The notes under the pieces were generated by a model. The model made no database searches. It was not told the DNA's origin and worked only from the letters and a program-made list of their open reading frames with translations. Made by a program: the position numbers and the translations under genes. Below are positions 33,400 to 41,617 of a stretch of DNA of 44,394 nucleotides, in pieces. Positions within the stretch are counted from its first letter, which is position 1. The number at the start of each line of letters is the position of its first letter. The stretch lies in the NCBI GenBank assembly GCA_002437435.1, contig DJPV01000027.1, forward strand, positions 1-44,394, given 5' to 3'. The stretch comes from Lachnospiraceae bacterium UBA6403. GTDB taxonomy: Bacteria; Bacillota; Clostridia; Lachnospirales; Lachnospiraceae.

Positions 33400-34320
33400 A
33401 TGATAGACAAACTGGTAAAGAAGATCAAAGAGACAAAGGCACCGATCGTTGTTGGATTGGATCCAATGCTTTCCTATGTGCCGGAATATATAAAGAAGGC
33501 AGCATTTGATGAATATGGTGAGACTTTGGAGGGCGCAGCAGAAGCCATCTGGCAGTACAATAAGGGCATCGTAGATGCGGTACATGATCTGATTCCTGCT
33601 GTTAAGCCACAGATCGCAATGTATGAGCAGTTTGGTATTGAGGGCTTAAAGGCATTCCAGAAGACAGTTGATTATTGTAAATCAAAGGATCTGGTTGTGA
33701 TCGGAGATATTAAGAGAGGCGATATCGGATCAACATCTGCAGCATATGCGGTTGGACATCTTGGTAAGGTCGCAGTAGGAAGCAAGGCATATTCAGTATT
33801 TGGTGAGGATTTTGCTACAGTAAATCCATACCTTGGTACTGACGGAATCAAGCCTTTTGTAGATGTATGTAAGGAAGAAAAGAAGGGTATCTTTGTACTG
33901 GTTAAGACATCCAATCCTTCATCCGGAGAATTTCAGGATCGTCTGGTCGATGGCAAGCCGTTATATGAGCTGGTTGGTGCTATGGTTGATGAATGGGGTA
34001 AAGATATGATCGGTGAGAGTGGTTACAGCAGTGTTGGAGCTGTTGTAGGGGCAACTTATCCTGAGATGGGCAAGGTACTTCGTAAGATCATGCCGAAGTC
34101 ATTTATCCTTGTTCCGGGCTACGGAGCACAGGGCGGTAAGGCTGCGGATCTGGTACATTATTTCAATGAAGACGGACTTGGTGCGATCGTGAATTCATCC
34201 AGAGGAATCATTGCAGCTTATAAGCAGGAAAAATATGCTTCATTTGGTGAAGCAAATTATGCAGATGCTTCCCGTCAGGCAGTCGTTGATATGATCGAAG
34301 ATATCAACAGTGTATTATAA
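33400..34320 (+). CDS. pyrF: Orotidine 5'-phosphate decarboxylase (long type)
   Basis: This 306-residue protein is of the longer PyrF type found in Clostridia and mycobacteria. It has VGLDPMLSYVP near the start, KPQIAMYEQFG, and the catalytic DIKRGDIGSTSAAYA with the Lys-Asp pair. VLVKTSNPSSGEFQD and the phosphate-binding VPGYGAQGG...VNSSRGI follow. It decarboxylates OMP to UMP, the last step of UMP synthesis. It lies 26 bases after the chorismate mutase gene and precedes pyrK and pyrD, so it belongs to a pyrimidine operon. An AAGGGAGAAAAG site precedes the ATG. Confidence 0.97.
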   Translation: MIDKLVKKIKETKAPIVVGLDPMLSYVPEYIKKAAFDEYGETLEGAAEAIWQYNKGIVDAVHDLIPAVKPQIAMYEQFGIEGLKAFQKTVDYCKSKDLVVIGDIKRGDIGSTSAAYAVGHLGKVAVGSKAYSVFGEDFATVNPYLGTDGIKPFVDVCKEEKKGIFVLVKTSNPSSGEFQDRLVDGKPLYELVGAMVDEWGKDMIGESGYSSVGAVVGATYPEMGKVLRKIMPKSFILVPGYGAQGGKAADLVHYFNEDGLGAIVNSSRGIIAAYKQEKYASFGEANYADASRQAVVDMIEDINSVL

Positions 34321-34349
34321 TTATCGGATTTATCAGAAAAGACAGTATG

Positions 34350-34391
34350 CCGTACATGATGTGTGATGAGCGTGAAGGCGTACGGATCATG
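34350..34391 (+). promoter_or_regulatory. Interleaved inverted repeats between pyrF and pyrK
   Basis: CCGTAC (34350-34355) pairs with GTACGG (34380-34385), and CATGAT (34355-34360) pairs with ATCATG (34386-34391). The arms cross rather than nest, so they form alternative hairpins or a pseudoknot just before the pyrK ribosome binding site. No PyrR-type binding loop is recognised. Confidence 0.35.
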
Positions 34392-34420
34392 TGGAAGAGA
34401 TTACGGGAGGACATAGATAC

Positions 34421-35185
34421 ATGGGAAAAGTAAAGATAACAGCAGAGGTTGTGAGCCAGACCTGTATAGCAACAGATATATACAGTCTGATCCTGAAAGC
34501 AGGCGACATTGCATCGCAGGCGGTTGCGGGTCAGTTCGTTTCCGTATATTCAAAGGATGGAAGCCGTATGCTTCCAAGACCGATCAGTTTATGTGGAATT
34601 GATAAAGAAGCAGGTACGCTTCGTCTGGTATATCGTATCGCAGGAAAAGGAACAAATGAGTTCTCAAAATTACAGGCAGGAGATACGGTTGACATCCTTG
34701 GTCCGCTTGGAAATGGATTTATGAAGGAAACCGGAAAAGCAATTCTGATCGGTGGAGGAATCGGTATTCCACCAATGTTGCAACTTGCAAAGGAGCTGGA
34801 CTGTGAGAAATCCATCGTACTTGGATACCGGGATGAGTTTTTCTTAAATGAGGAATTTGAACCATATGGTACAGTGTATCTGTCTTCTGAGGATGGAAAG
34901 CATGGGACAAAGGGAAATGTAATAGATGCGATCAAAGAATGTGCGGTAACAGGTGATATCATATATGCCTGTGGTCCGACTCCGATGCTTCGAGGAATCA
35001 AACAGTATGCAGAAGAGCAGAATATCCGTTGTGAGATTTCATTGGAAGAAAAGATGGCGTGTGGTGTGGGTGCCTGTCTTGCCTGTGTATGTCAGACAAA
35101 AAATGTGGACGAGCATTCAAAGGTACACAATGCAAGAATCTGTGCAGATGGTCCTGTCTTTTATGCAGAGGAGGTGGAACTGTAA
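34421..35185 (+). CDS. pyrK: Dihydroorotate dehydrogenase B, electron transfer subunit
   Basis: The start is ATG 34421 (MGKVKITAEVVSQ), ten bases after GGGAGG. The 254-residue protein has the FAD-binding RPISLCG motif near residue 52, the NAD-binding GGGIGIPPM near 110, and C-terminal [2Fe-2S] ligands in KMACGVGACLACVC with a later Cys in ARICADGPVF. It passes electrons from dihydroorotate oxidation in PyrD to NAD+. Its stop overlaps the pyrD start by one base (TAATG), which fits equal production of the two subunits. Confidence 0.97.
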   Translation: MGKVKITAEVVSQTCIATDIYSLILKAGDIASQAVAGQFVSVYSKDGSRMLPRPISLCGIDKEAGTLRLVYRIAGKGTNEFSKLQAGDTVDILGPLGNGFMKETGKAILIGGGIGIPPMLQLAKELDCEKSIVLGYRDEFFLNEEFEPYGTVYLSSEDGKHGTKGNVIDAIKECAVTGDIIYACGPTPMLRGIKQYAEEQNIRCEISLEEKMACGVGACLACVCQTKNVDEHSKVHNARICADGPVFYAEEVEL

Positions 35186-36096
35186 TGAGTAAAGTAAATA
35201 TGGCAGTAAATATCGCAGGAGTAGAATGGAAGAATCCGATTACAGTTGCATCCGGTACATTTGGTTCAGGAATGGAGTATTCAGAATTTGTTGATCTGAA
35301 CCGACTGGGAGCAGTGACTACAAAGGGTGTGGCAAATGTTCCATGGCCGGGTAATCCGACTCCGAGAATCGCAGAAACATATGGTGGAATGATGAATGCC
35401 ATCGGACTTCAGAATCCTGGCATAGATACTTTTATAGAAAGAGATCTTCCATTCCTTGCCAAATATGATACGAAAGTGATCGTAAATGTATGTGGAAGAT
35501 CTAAGGAAGATTATATAGATGTTGTAGAACGACTGGCAGATACAGATGTTGATATGCTTGAGATGAACGTATCCTGTCCGAATGTGAAAGAAGGTGGAAT
35601 TGCATTTGGTCAGAAGCCGGAAGCTCTCTATGATATTACACAGGCGGTAAAGAAGGTTGCGAAGCAGCCGGTGATTATGAAACTCAGTCCGAATGTTACG
35701 AATATCACAGAGATGGCAAGGGCTGCAGAAGCAGGAGGAGCAGATGCAGTATCGCTGATCAATACACTCACAGGTATGAAGATCGATGTTAAGCGTCGTA
35801 CATTTGCTGTAAAGAATAAAACTGCCGGGGTATCAGGCCCTGCGATCCATCCGATTGCAGTGCGGATGGTTTATCAGGTCGCAAATACTGTCAAGCTTCC
35901 GATCATAGGTATGGGTGGTATCGTTACGACAGAGGATGCACTTGAGATGATCATGGCAGGGGCGTCAGCGATTGCAGTGGGTACAGCAAACTTTCATAAT
36001 CCATATGCGACAGTGGAGATTGCGGAGGGTATTGAGAAATATCTGATCGAGAATCAGATTGATGATATAAATGAATTAATTGGGTGTGTAAAATAA
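35185..36096 (+). CDS. pyrD: Dihydroorotate dehydrogenase B, catalytic subunit
   Basis: The start is ATG 35185 (MSKVNMAVNIAGVEWKNPITVASGTFG), with GAGGAGGTGG just upstream. The 303-residue class 1B enzyme has the catalytic Cys in MNVSCPNVKEGG, the FMN-binding GMGGIVTTEDALEMIMAGASAIAVGTA near the C-terminus, and MNAIGLQNPG. It oxidises dihydroorotate to orotate with FMN and needs PyrK to use NAD+. The pyrE gene, which uses orotate, lies about 6.7 kb downstream under a separate promoter. Confidence 0.97.
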   Translation: MSKVNMAVNIAGVEWKNPITVASGTFGSGMEYSEFVDLNRLGAVTTKGVANVPWPGNPTPRIAETYGGMMNAIGLQNPGIDTFIERDLPFLAKYDTKVIVNVCGRSKEDYIDVVERLADTDVDMLEMNVSCPNVKEGGIAFGQKPEALYDITQAVKKVAKQPVIMKLSPNVTNITEMARAAEAGGADAVSLINTLTGMKIDVKRRTFAVKNKTAGVSGPAIHPIAVRMVYQVANTVKLPIIGMGGIVTTEDALEMIMAGASAIAVGTANFHNPYATVEIAEGIEKYLIENQIDDINELIGCVK

Positions 36097-36146
36097 AGGA
36101 TATTGGGTTATCTGCTTACAGGATGTATTGGGGAGGCAGCAGTTAG

Positions 36147-39100
36147 TTGGTTATGGAAAAACAATTTGAAGAAATAATATATTCCAGATATCAGGCACGG
36201 ATAAGAGATTTCCGAATTTTACATGTAGATGAAGGCTTTGAAAAGATCCTTGGTTATTCAGCAGAGGATGTAGAACGCTTACAGCTTCATGTAAAAGATA
36301 TTATGCTGGATGAAGACTGGGATGCTTATGCAAAGATCATCTATACGAAGATGGCAAGCAAGGGGGAAGCATACCTTGGGCATCGTTTAAAGAAGAAAAA
36401 CGGTGAAGTTATATATGTATTCTGCTTTGGACGTGCATTTCAGTCAGAAGAAGGAGAAATGTGCGGAGAGATCCTCATTACGGATATTACAAATACCAAG
36501 AAGATGTCGAAGCAGCTTGAAAATCTGACGGACATTAATTCTGAACTGAATATGGAGTTGTCGGATAAGAACCGTATGCTGGAGTCCATCCTCAATAATC
36601 TGGCAGGGGGTGTGGGAGTATTCGATATCGGGAATAAGAAGATCACGGTAGAGTATATCAGTGAGAGTTTCTATAAGATGTTCGGCCTGAAAAAAGGACA
36701 GCTTGGTACAGAAGGAAACGAGTACATTAATCTGGCATTTGAGGAAGACCGGAAAGAGCTGAAGCGTCAGATCCAGGAGACTTTATCGTCAAATAAGATG
36801 ACGATGGGTGAATATCGGTTTAACGATAAGAACAATCCGGGCAAATATTATTGGGTACAGGTATGTCTGTCCCTTCTTGCAGCGAGAAAAGGTGTCTTTT
36901 CCGTATGCGCTGTCTGTGTAAATATTACAGATAAAAAGGAAGAAGAACTGGAAAAGAGTGCACAGACAGAATTGCTTAAACTTGTTGCTCAGGGAAGTGA
37001 TGAATTCCTGTTTTCTTATACAGTAGAGAATGACAGTATGGTTATCTCGAAATATATGGAAGAAAAAACGGTGACAATTTTTGATGATAAGGATTTTGTT
37101 ACCAATATTGATCAGTGTCAGTTGATCTATTTGGAAGATAAAAAAGAAGTATCAAGGATAATTGAAGAACTTACGACCATTAGAAATACCGGTTCTTTAG
37201 AGATGCGGATTGATTTTATAGGAAATGGGATGTATCTATGGCATCGTGCAATGTTAGTCAGTGTTACCGATGCAAATGGATCAGTTAAAAAAATTGTTGG
37301 AAAGCTGTATTCTATTCATGAGGAGAAATTGCAAAGTCAGGAGTTAATCCTGCGTGCGGAGCGCGATTCGCTTACCGGTATCTATAATCACAGTACTTAT
37401 GTATCGAAAGTATCCAGATTCCTTGCAGAATTTGATGAGACACAGTGTGCATTGTATATGATCGATCTGGATGATTTCAAGTTGGTAAATGATGCACTGG
37501 GACATTATGCCGGAGATGATCTGTTGTGTGATACAGCAGTTGTTTTGGAAAGTGTTGCAAATACATATGGAGGCTTTAGTGGTCGGCTTGGTGGAGATGA
37601 ATTCTCTATGTTTATCCCGGATGTAGTCGATGAAGATACAGCATGTTTGGTTGCAAAGGCAATTAATAAGGGAATTCGTGCAATTAAATGTAAAGCAGAA
37701 CACTCGGCATCGATCGGTATTGCAGTAGATACCATATCAAAGTCGTTAAGTTTCGATTCTTTATATTATAAAGCGGATCAGGCGTTATATTATTCCAAAC
37801 GTCAGGGCAAAGACCGCTATATGCTTTTCTGTGAGAAGATGGATGAGGCGAAGCCGGTATTAAATTCCGGGTTTAGCAGTTATTCGGATGAAGAAGATTA
37901 TCTGTTAGATGATATCTCGGATGTTGTATATGTAACGGAGATGAATTCTTATAAACTACAGTATATGAACAAAGCGGCTAAGCTTGGTGTTGGTCTGGAT
38001 GAAGATGATATGTCCTATATTGGCAAGCAATGTTATAAGGTGCTTCAGGGAATGGATATGCCATGCAGTTTCTGTACGAATAAGCTGTTATCAACGGAGA
38101 AGAGTTTTATCTCGCATCATAAAAACCTCAATAACGGAAAAGAATATGTTTTAAAAGACAGGATTGTAAACTGGCATGGAATAAAGTGTCGTATGGAGAT
38201 GGCTGTCGATATTTCTGATGCAGACAAAGTAACGCAGGTTCTTTCGAATCGCTATGATATTGAGGATGCATTGATATCCAGTATCACACAGATATCTATG
38301 GGTGGCGAACATTCACTGAATTACAGCAAGCTGTTAGAGACACTTGGCGAATATTATGGTGCAAAGCATGCATGCCTGATCGAATGTGACACAAATAAAC
38401 TCAGGGAATATCATGAATGGAAATCTGCAAATAGTAAGCTGTTTGGAAAGAAACTGGAGATACTCTATAAGGATGATGTTCGTAAGGAGATACAAAGTAT
38501 TTCCAGTAAAAAGGGTGCTCTGATCATAAATCATATTTCGGATTATCCATATAAGGAATCATTACTGTATTCTTTTTTTCTGGAAAACAGAATATGGTCA
38601 ATGTACTCTGTTCCGATCAAAGATAATAAATCTGAGATCATTGGAAGAATTGTTATCTTTAATCCACAGCTTCATAATGGAGATTTAAAGCTGATGAATC
38701 TTTTATCTTTGTATATTGGAAATGATATTGTCAGCCGAGCACTTGCAGAAGAACGAAATTATGAATTAACGCATGATCGTATAACAGGAGCATTTAATCG
38801 TGCCTGTTATATAGATTATATAAATCGTAGACAAAATCTGGAATCAGTAGGTATTGTGATCATTGATATCAATGAAGTGCGGAATATATTTGATGAATTT
38901 GGGCAGTCTTTTGTTGATAACCTTATGATCGATTATTTTAGATTGTTAGACAGGGTATTCCCGGAATCTTGTATTTACCGGATCGGTGATGATGACTTTG
39001 CAGCAATTTGTGAGAATATTTCACAGTGCGATTTCCTCGATCAGATCCGTATATTAAAGGGACAGCTTAAGATTGGCGATTTTACGGCATGTATCGGATA

Positions 39101-39974
39101 TGTATGGGATGATTATGAGAAAGATATCAAACGGATGGAAAATCATGCGTATGATATGCTTTATATGGAGAAACAGAAGTGGTACGATCAGAAGGATGAA
39201 CATTCCTACAAATGGAGTACACTGACAAGAGAACTTGTAAAAGAAGATATTGCAAATGGAATGTTCTATGTCTATTTACAGCCAAAGGTGGATTACTCAA
39301 ATGATCATTGTTATGGTGCAGAAGCACTGGTGCGATATGCAAAACCGGATAATCTTGCAAATGTGATCGATCGTTTGGAAAAAAGCAGAAATATAAAGTA
39401 TATGGATCTCTTTGTCCTTGAAAATGTATGTAGAACGCTTGTACGCTGGAAAGAAGAAGGATATGACCTGATCCCAATCTCCTGTAATTTTTCCAGAATA
39501 TCTCTGCTTGAGGAAGATATGCCGGAGCGCATTAATGCGATCGTTGAATCTTATGGAGTTCCAAAGGATATGATCGAGATTGAGATCACAGAGTCTGTTG
39601 GTGAGATGGAACATGAGATGGTCACCGGAATTGCAAACAAACTTCATGCAGCAGGTTTCCGCATTGCCATGGATGACTTTGGTACAAAGTATTCAAATGT
39701 ATCGATTCTTTCTTCTATGAAGTTTGATGTGATCAAACTGGATCGGAGTATGGTTTATAATATCGACAAGAATATAGCCAGCAGAAAAATCTTAAGACAT
39801 CTGGTAGAGATGTGCTTAGATCTTGGTGTAGAATGTATTGCTGAAGGAGTAGAGACAAAAGAACAGGCAGAATACCTGAAGGAAATGGGATGTAACCATA
39901 TTCAGGGTTACCTGTACAGTAAGCCTGTGAATATCGAATCTTTCGAGCAGGTTTATATGAAAAGAGATGAATAA
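36147..39974 (+). CDS. Multi-domain cyclic-di-GMP protein: PAS, GGDEF, PAS, GAF-like, GGDEF, EAL
   Basis: TTG 36147 is preferred as start because GGGAGG (36131-36136) is ten bases away; ATG 36153 would be 16 bases away. The 1275-residue protein has no membrane segment. Domains in order: PAS-like (about 20-118, 145-265, 285-395), a GGDEF domain (about 403-560) with intact GGDEF at 482-486, and a PAS-like domain (about 587-690) with PCSFC near 643. A GAF-like region (about 720-870), a degenerate GGDEF (GDDDF near 947) and an EAL domain (about 1045-1275) complete it. The EAL domain keeps GAEALVRY, EIEITES, MDDFGTKYSN, IKLDRS, AEGVETKEQ and QGYLYSKP, so it should hydrolyse c-di-GMP. Both synthesis and breakdown look possible, set by cytoplasmic signals through the PAS and GAF domains. 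Confidence 0.93.
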   Translation: MVMEKQFEEIIYSRYQARIRDFRILHVDEGFEKILGYSAEDVERLQLHVKDIMLDEDWDAYAKIIYTKMASKGEAYLGHRLKKKNGEVIYVFCFGRAFQSEEGEMCGEILITDITNTKKMSKQLENLTDINSELNMELSDKNRMLESILNNLAGGVGVFDIGNKKITVEYISESFYKMFGLKKGQLGTEGNEYINLAFEEDRKELKRQIQETLSSNKMTMGEYRFNDKNNPGKYYWVQVCLSLLAARKGVFSVCAVCVNITDKKEEELEKSAQTELLKLVAQGSDEFLFSYTVENDSMVISKYMEEKTVTIFDDKDFVTNIDQCQLIYLEDKKEVSRIIEELTTIRNTGSLEMRIDFIGNGMYLWHRAMLVSVTDANGSVKKIVGKLYSIHEEKLQSQELILRAERDSLTGIYNHSTYVSKVSRFLAEFDETQCALYMIDLDDFKLVNDALGHYAGDDLLCDTAVVLESVANTYGGFSGRLGGDEFSMFIPDVVDEDTACLVAKAINKGIRAIKCKAEHSASIGIAVDTISKSLSFDSLYYKADQALYYSKRQGKDRYMLFCEKMDEAKPVLNSGFSSYSDEEDYLLDDISDVVYVTEMNSYKLQYMNKAAKLGVGLDEDDMSYIGKQCYKVLQGMDMPCSFCTNKLLSTEKSFISHHKNLNNGKEYVLKDRIVNWHGIKCRMEMAVDISDADKVTQVLSNRYDIEDALISSITQISMGGEHSLNYSKLLETLGEYYGAKHACLIECDTNKLREYHEWKSANSKLFGKKLEILYKDDVRKEIQSISSKKGALIINHISDYPYKESLLYSFFLENRIWSMYSVPIKDNKSEIIGRIVIFNPQLHNGDLKLMNLLSLYIGNDIVSRALAEERNYELTHDRITGAFNRACYIDYINRRQNLESVGIVIIDINEVRNIFDEFGQSFVDNLMIDYFRLLDRVFPESCIYRIGDDDFAAICENISQCDFLDQIRILKGQLKIGDFTACIGYVWDDYEKDIKRMENHAYDMLYMEKQKWYDQKDEHSYKWSTLTRELVKEDIANGMFYVYLQPKVDYSNDHCYGAEALVRYAKPDNLANVIDRLEKSRNIKYMDLFVLENVCRTLVRWKEEGYDLIPISCNFSRISLLEEDMPERINAIVESYGVPKDMIEIEITESVGEMEHEMVTGIANKLHAAGFRIAMDDFGTKYSNVSILSSMKFDVIKLDRSMVYNIDKNIASRKILRHLVEMCLDLGVECIAEGVETKEQAEYLKEMGCNHIQGYLYSKPVNIESFEQVYMKRDE

Positions 39975-40196
39975 ATAAAAACTCCCTACAGGCAGCATAT
40001 ATATTTTATGTAGCAGACCTATCTGAACGTCGGTTCTTAACGAATCACTGTCAAGTGATGAGTTTAGCACCGCTACGTGATAACTGAGACCTTACCGAGG
40101 CTTAGCCGAGGTTAGTTCGAAGTTATACAGAGTAAGATAGAACGAAAGTGTTCTGCGAAATAAAGATATATATGTCGACTGTAGGGGGTTTTATTT
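39973..40196. other. Structured element with 31-base complementary ends, candidate ncRNA or miniature element
   Basis: The ends are near-perfect inverted repeats: 39973-40004 against 40166-40196, with about 27 of 31 positions matching when one end is reverse complemented. Both contain CCCTACAG in that sense. Inside are GAAC-GTCG-GTTC (40023-40034), ATCACT-GTCA-AGTGAT, TAGC-ACC-GCTA, a stem ATAACT/AGTTAT enclosing ACCGAGGCTTAGCCGAGGT, and AGAAC-N6-GTTCT (about 40140-40155). The element begins inside the stop codon of the c-di-GMP gene and ends inside the last codons of the convergent small gene. T-rich ends on both strands could also terminate both transcripts. I do not recognise it as 6S, tmRNA, SRP or RNase P RNA. 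Confidence 0.5.
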
Positions 40197-40391
40197 ATTT
40201 CTTCTTATATGGACCTCTGGGATGGCGACATCGTAGGAGATGTTTGCTTCCTCATCGGAAGATTCCGTATGTACGGGATTCGAAGCAGCGTCGTTTGAAT
40301 CTGGATTTGATTGGGTATGAATTTCAGGAATTGCAAGATTGTCATAGGTCAGGTTATAGTCTTTTTTCTTATTTTTTCTGTGTCCAAACAT
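40191..40391 (-). CDS. Small hypothetical protein downstream of gltS
   Basis: This 66-residue frame has a perfect GGAGG (40400-40404, minus strand) eight bases before its ATG, and it starts 15 bases after the gltS stop, so it is probably a real third gene of that operon. The start is basic (MFGHRKNKKK); the rest is acidic and polar. It contains two related motifs, YDNLAIPEIH and YDVAIPEVH, suggesting an internal duplication. There is no signal peptide or membrane segment. No family is recognised. Its stop codon lies in the right end of the structured element. Confidence 0.65.
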   Translation of the reverse strand: MFGHRKNKKKDYNLTYDNLAIPEIHTQSNPDSNDAASNPVHTESSDEEANISYDVAIPEVHIRRNK

Positions 40392-40406
40392 GTGAATATC
40401 CTCCTT

Positions 40407-41594
40407 TTATAGCAGATTGATGAAAAATGTAATAACAAGACTGTTGATAAAGTCTGCAAATAAACTTCCTACAAGCGGGATCAGAAGGTAGGCTTTTACG
40501 GATGGTGAATATTTGTCACAGATTGCCTGCATATTTGCCATAGCGTTTGGTGTTGCACCCATTCCAAATCCACAGGTTCCGGCAACCAGAACAGCGGCAT
40601 CATAGTCGCGTCCCATGATGTTGAATTCAACAAAGTAAGTGAACAGGCAGATCAGAATAACCTGACTGGTCAGCAGGATAAATAATGGAAGAGCAAGAGA
40701 GGCAAGCTGCCATAACTTTAATGTGATCATCGCGATACCAAGGAACAGGGAGAGGGCAATACCGCCAAGGTCATTGATCTCACCCATATGGATCGTAAAT
40801 TTACCGGAATATTCACCGATATTTCGAATCAGTGCAGCTGCTATCATAGCTCCGATATAGATCGGGAAGGTTAAACCGGTCTTTGTCAGCAACCATGAAA
40901 AAATGGTTCCAAGTCCGATTGCAAGGATCAGCTGAAAGACTGCGGATGCATACATATTTGTATGACGTTCATGCTTCTTTTCATCTTCAATCAGAAGACT
41001 GTCATCTTCGGTTACTACCGTTGATAACAGATTTTTCTTTTCAATCAATCGCTTTCCGAGTGGCCCGCCTACCAGACTTCCTGCGATCAGTCCAAAGGTT
41101 GCAGCAGCAGTGCAGATCGTGGTTGCACCGGAGATGTCAAAGTCTTCCAGAACCGGGCCAAAGGCACCTGCAGTTCCGTGTCCGCCGACCATCGGGATCG
41201 AACCGGTACACATACCGATCAGCGGATCAAGTCCGAGCAGCTTGGACATGCCAACAGCAAGCAGGTTCTGAAGTACGATCAGAGCAATAACAAGCCCTAA
41301 AAAGACTGCCAGAGATCTGCCTCCGCTTTTTAAGACTTTCAGATTTGCCTGAAAACCAACGGAAGTAAAGAAGAAGACCATACAGACTTCCCGTAAGGTA
41401 TCGTCAAAGGAAAATTCTGCCAGTCCTGTACCGTAACAGATACAGGTGAAAATTGCGAATAGGAGTCCTCCGATAACAGGAGATGGTATACAGAATTTTT
41501 CAAGAAAGAAGATCCTTTTTTTCAAAAATGTTCCAAGCATCAGCACAAGAACGGCAATCGCAAGTGTCTGATACATATCTAATTGAATTTTCAT
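40407..41594 (-). CDS. gltS: Sodium/glutamate symporter GltS
   Basis: This 395-residue membrane protein has about ten to eleven hydrophobic segments in the GltS layout. The two conserved hairpin motifs are GSIPMVGGHGTAGAFGP in the first half and AGTCGFGMGATPNAMANMQAI in the second. GltS takes up glutamate with sodium. It lies 23 bases after a TAXI-type binding protein gene, with an AAAGGG site before its ATG. No TRAP membrane subunits are nearby, so the binding protein probably works with this symporter. The substrate is assigned by family and could be a related anion. Confidence 0.93.
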   Translation of the reverse strand: MKIQLDMYQTLAIAVLVLMLGTFLKKRIFFLEKFCIPSPVIGGLLFAIFTCICYGTGLAEFSFDDTLREVCMVFFFTSVGFQANLKVLKSGGRSLAVFLGLVIALIVLQNLLAVGMSKLLGLDPLIGMCTGSIPMVGGHGTAGAFGPVLEDFDISGATTICTAAATFGLIAGSLVGGPLGKRLIEKKNLLSTVVTEDDSLLIEDEKKHERHTNMYASAVFQLILAIGLGTIFSWLLTKTGLTFPIYIGAMIAAALIRNIGEYSGKFTIHMGEINDLGGIALSLFLGIAMITLKLWQLASLALPLFILLTSQVILICLFTYFVEFNIMGRDYDAAVLVAGTCGFGMGATPNAMANMQAICDKYSPSVKAYLLIPLVGSLFADFINSLVITFFINLL

Positions 41595-41617
41595 AATTAC
41601 CCTTTCTATTGAAGAAA

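Noticed and set aside
36097..36146. A c-di-GMP riboswitch before the GGDEF-EAL gene.
   Set aside because: The gap is only 50 bases and has no room or motif for one.
39973..40196. Element taken as 6S RNA, or as a simple bidirectional terminator.
   Set aside because: The interior is multi-branched rather than one long rod with a central bubble, and a terminator would not need a 160-base structured loop; no class can be confirmed by eye.
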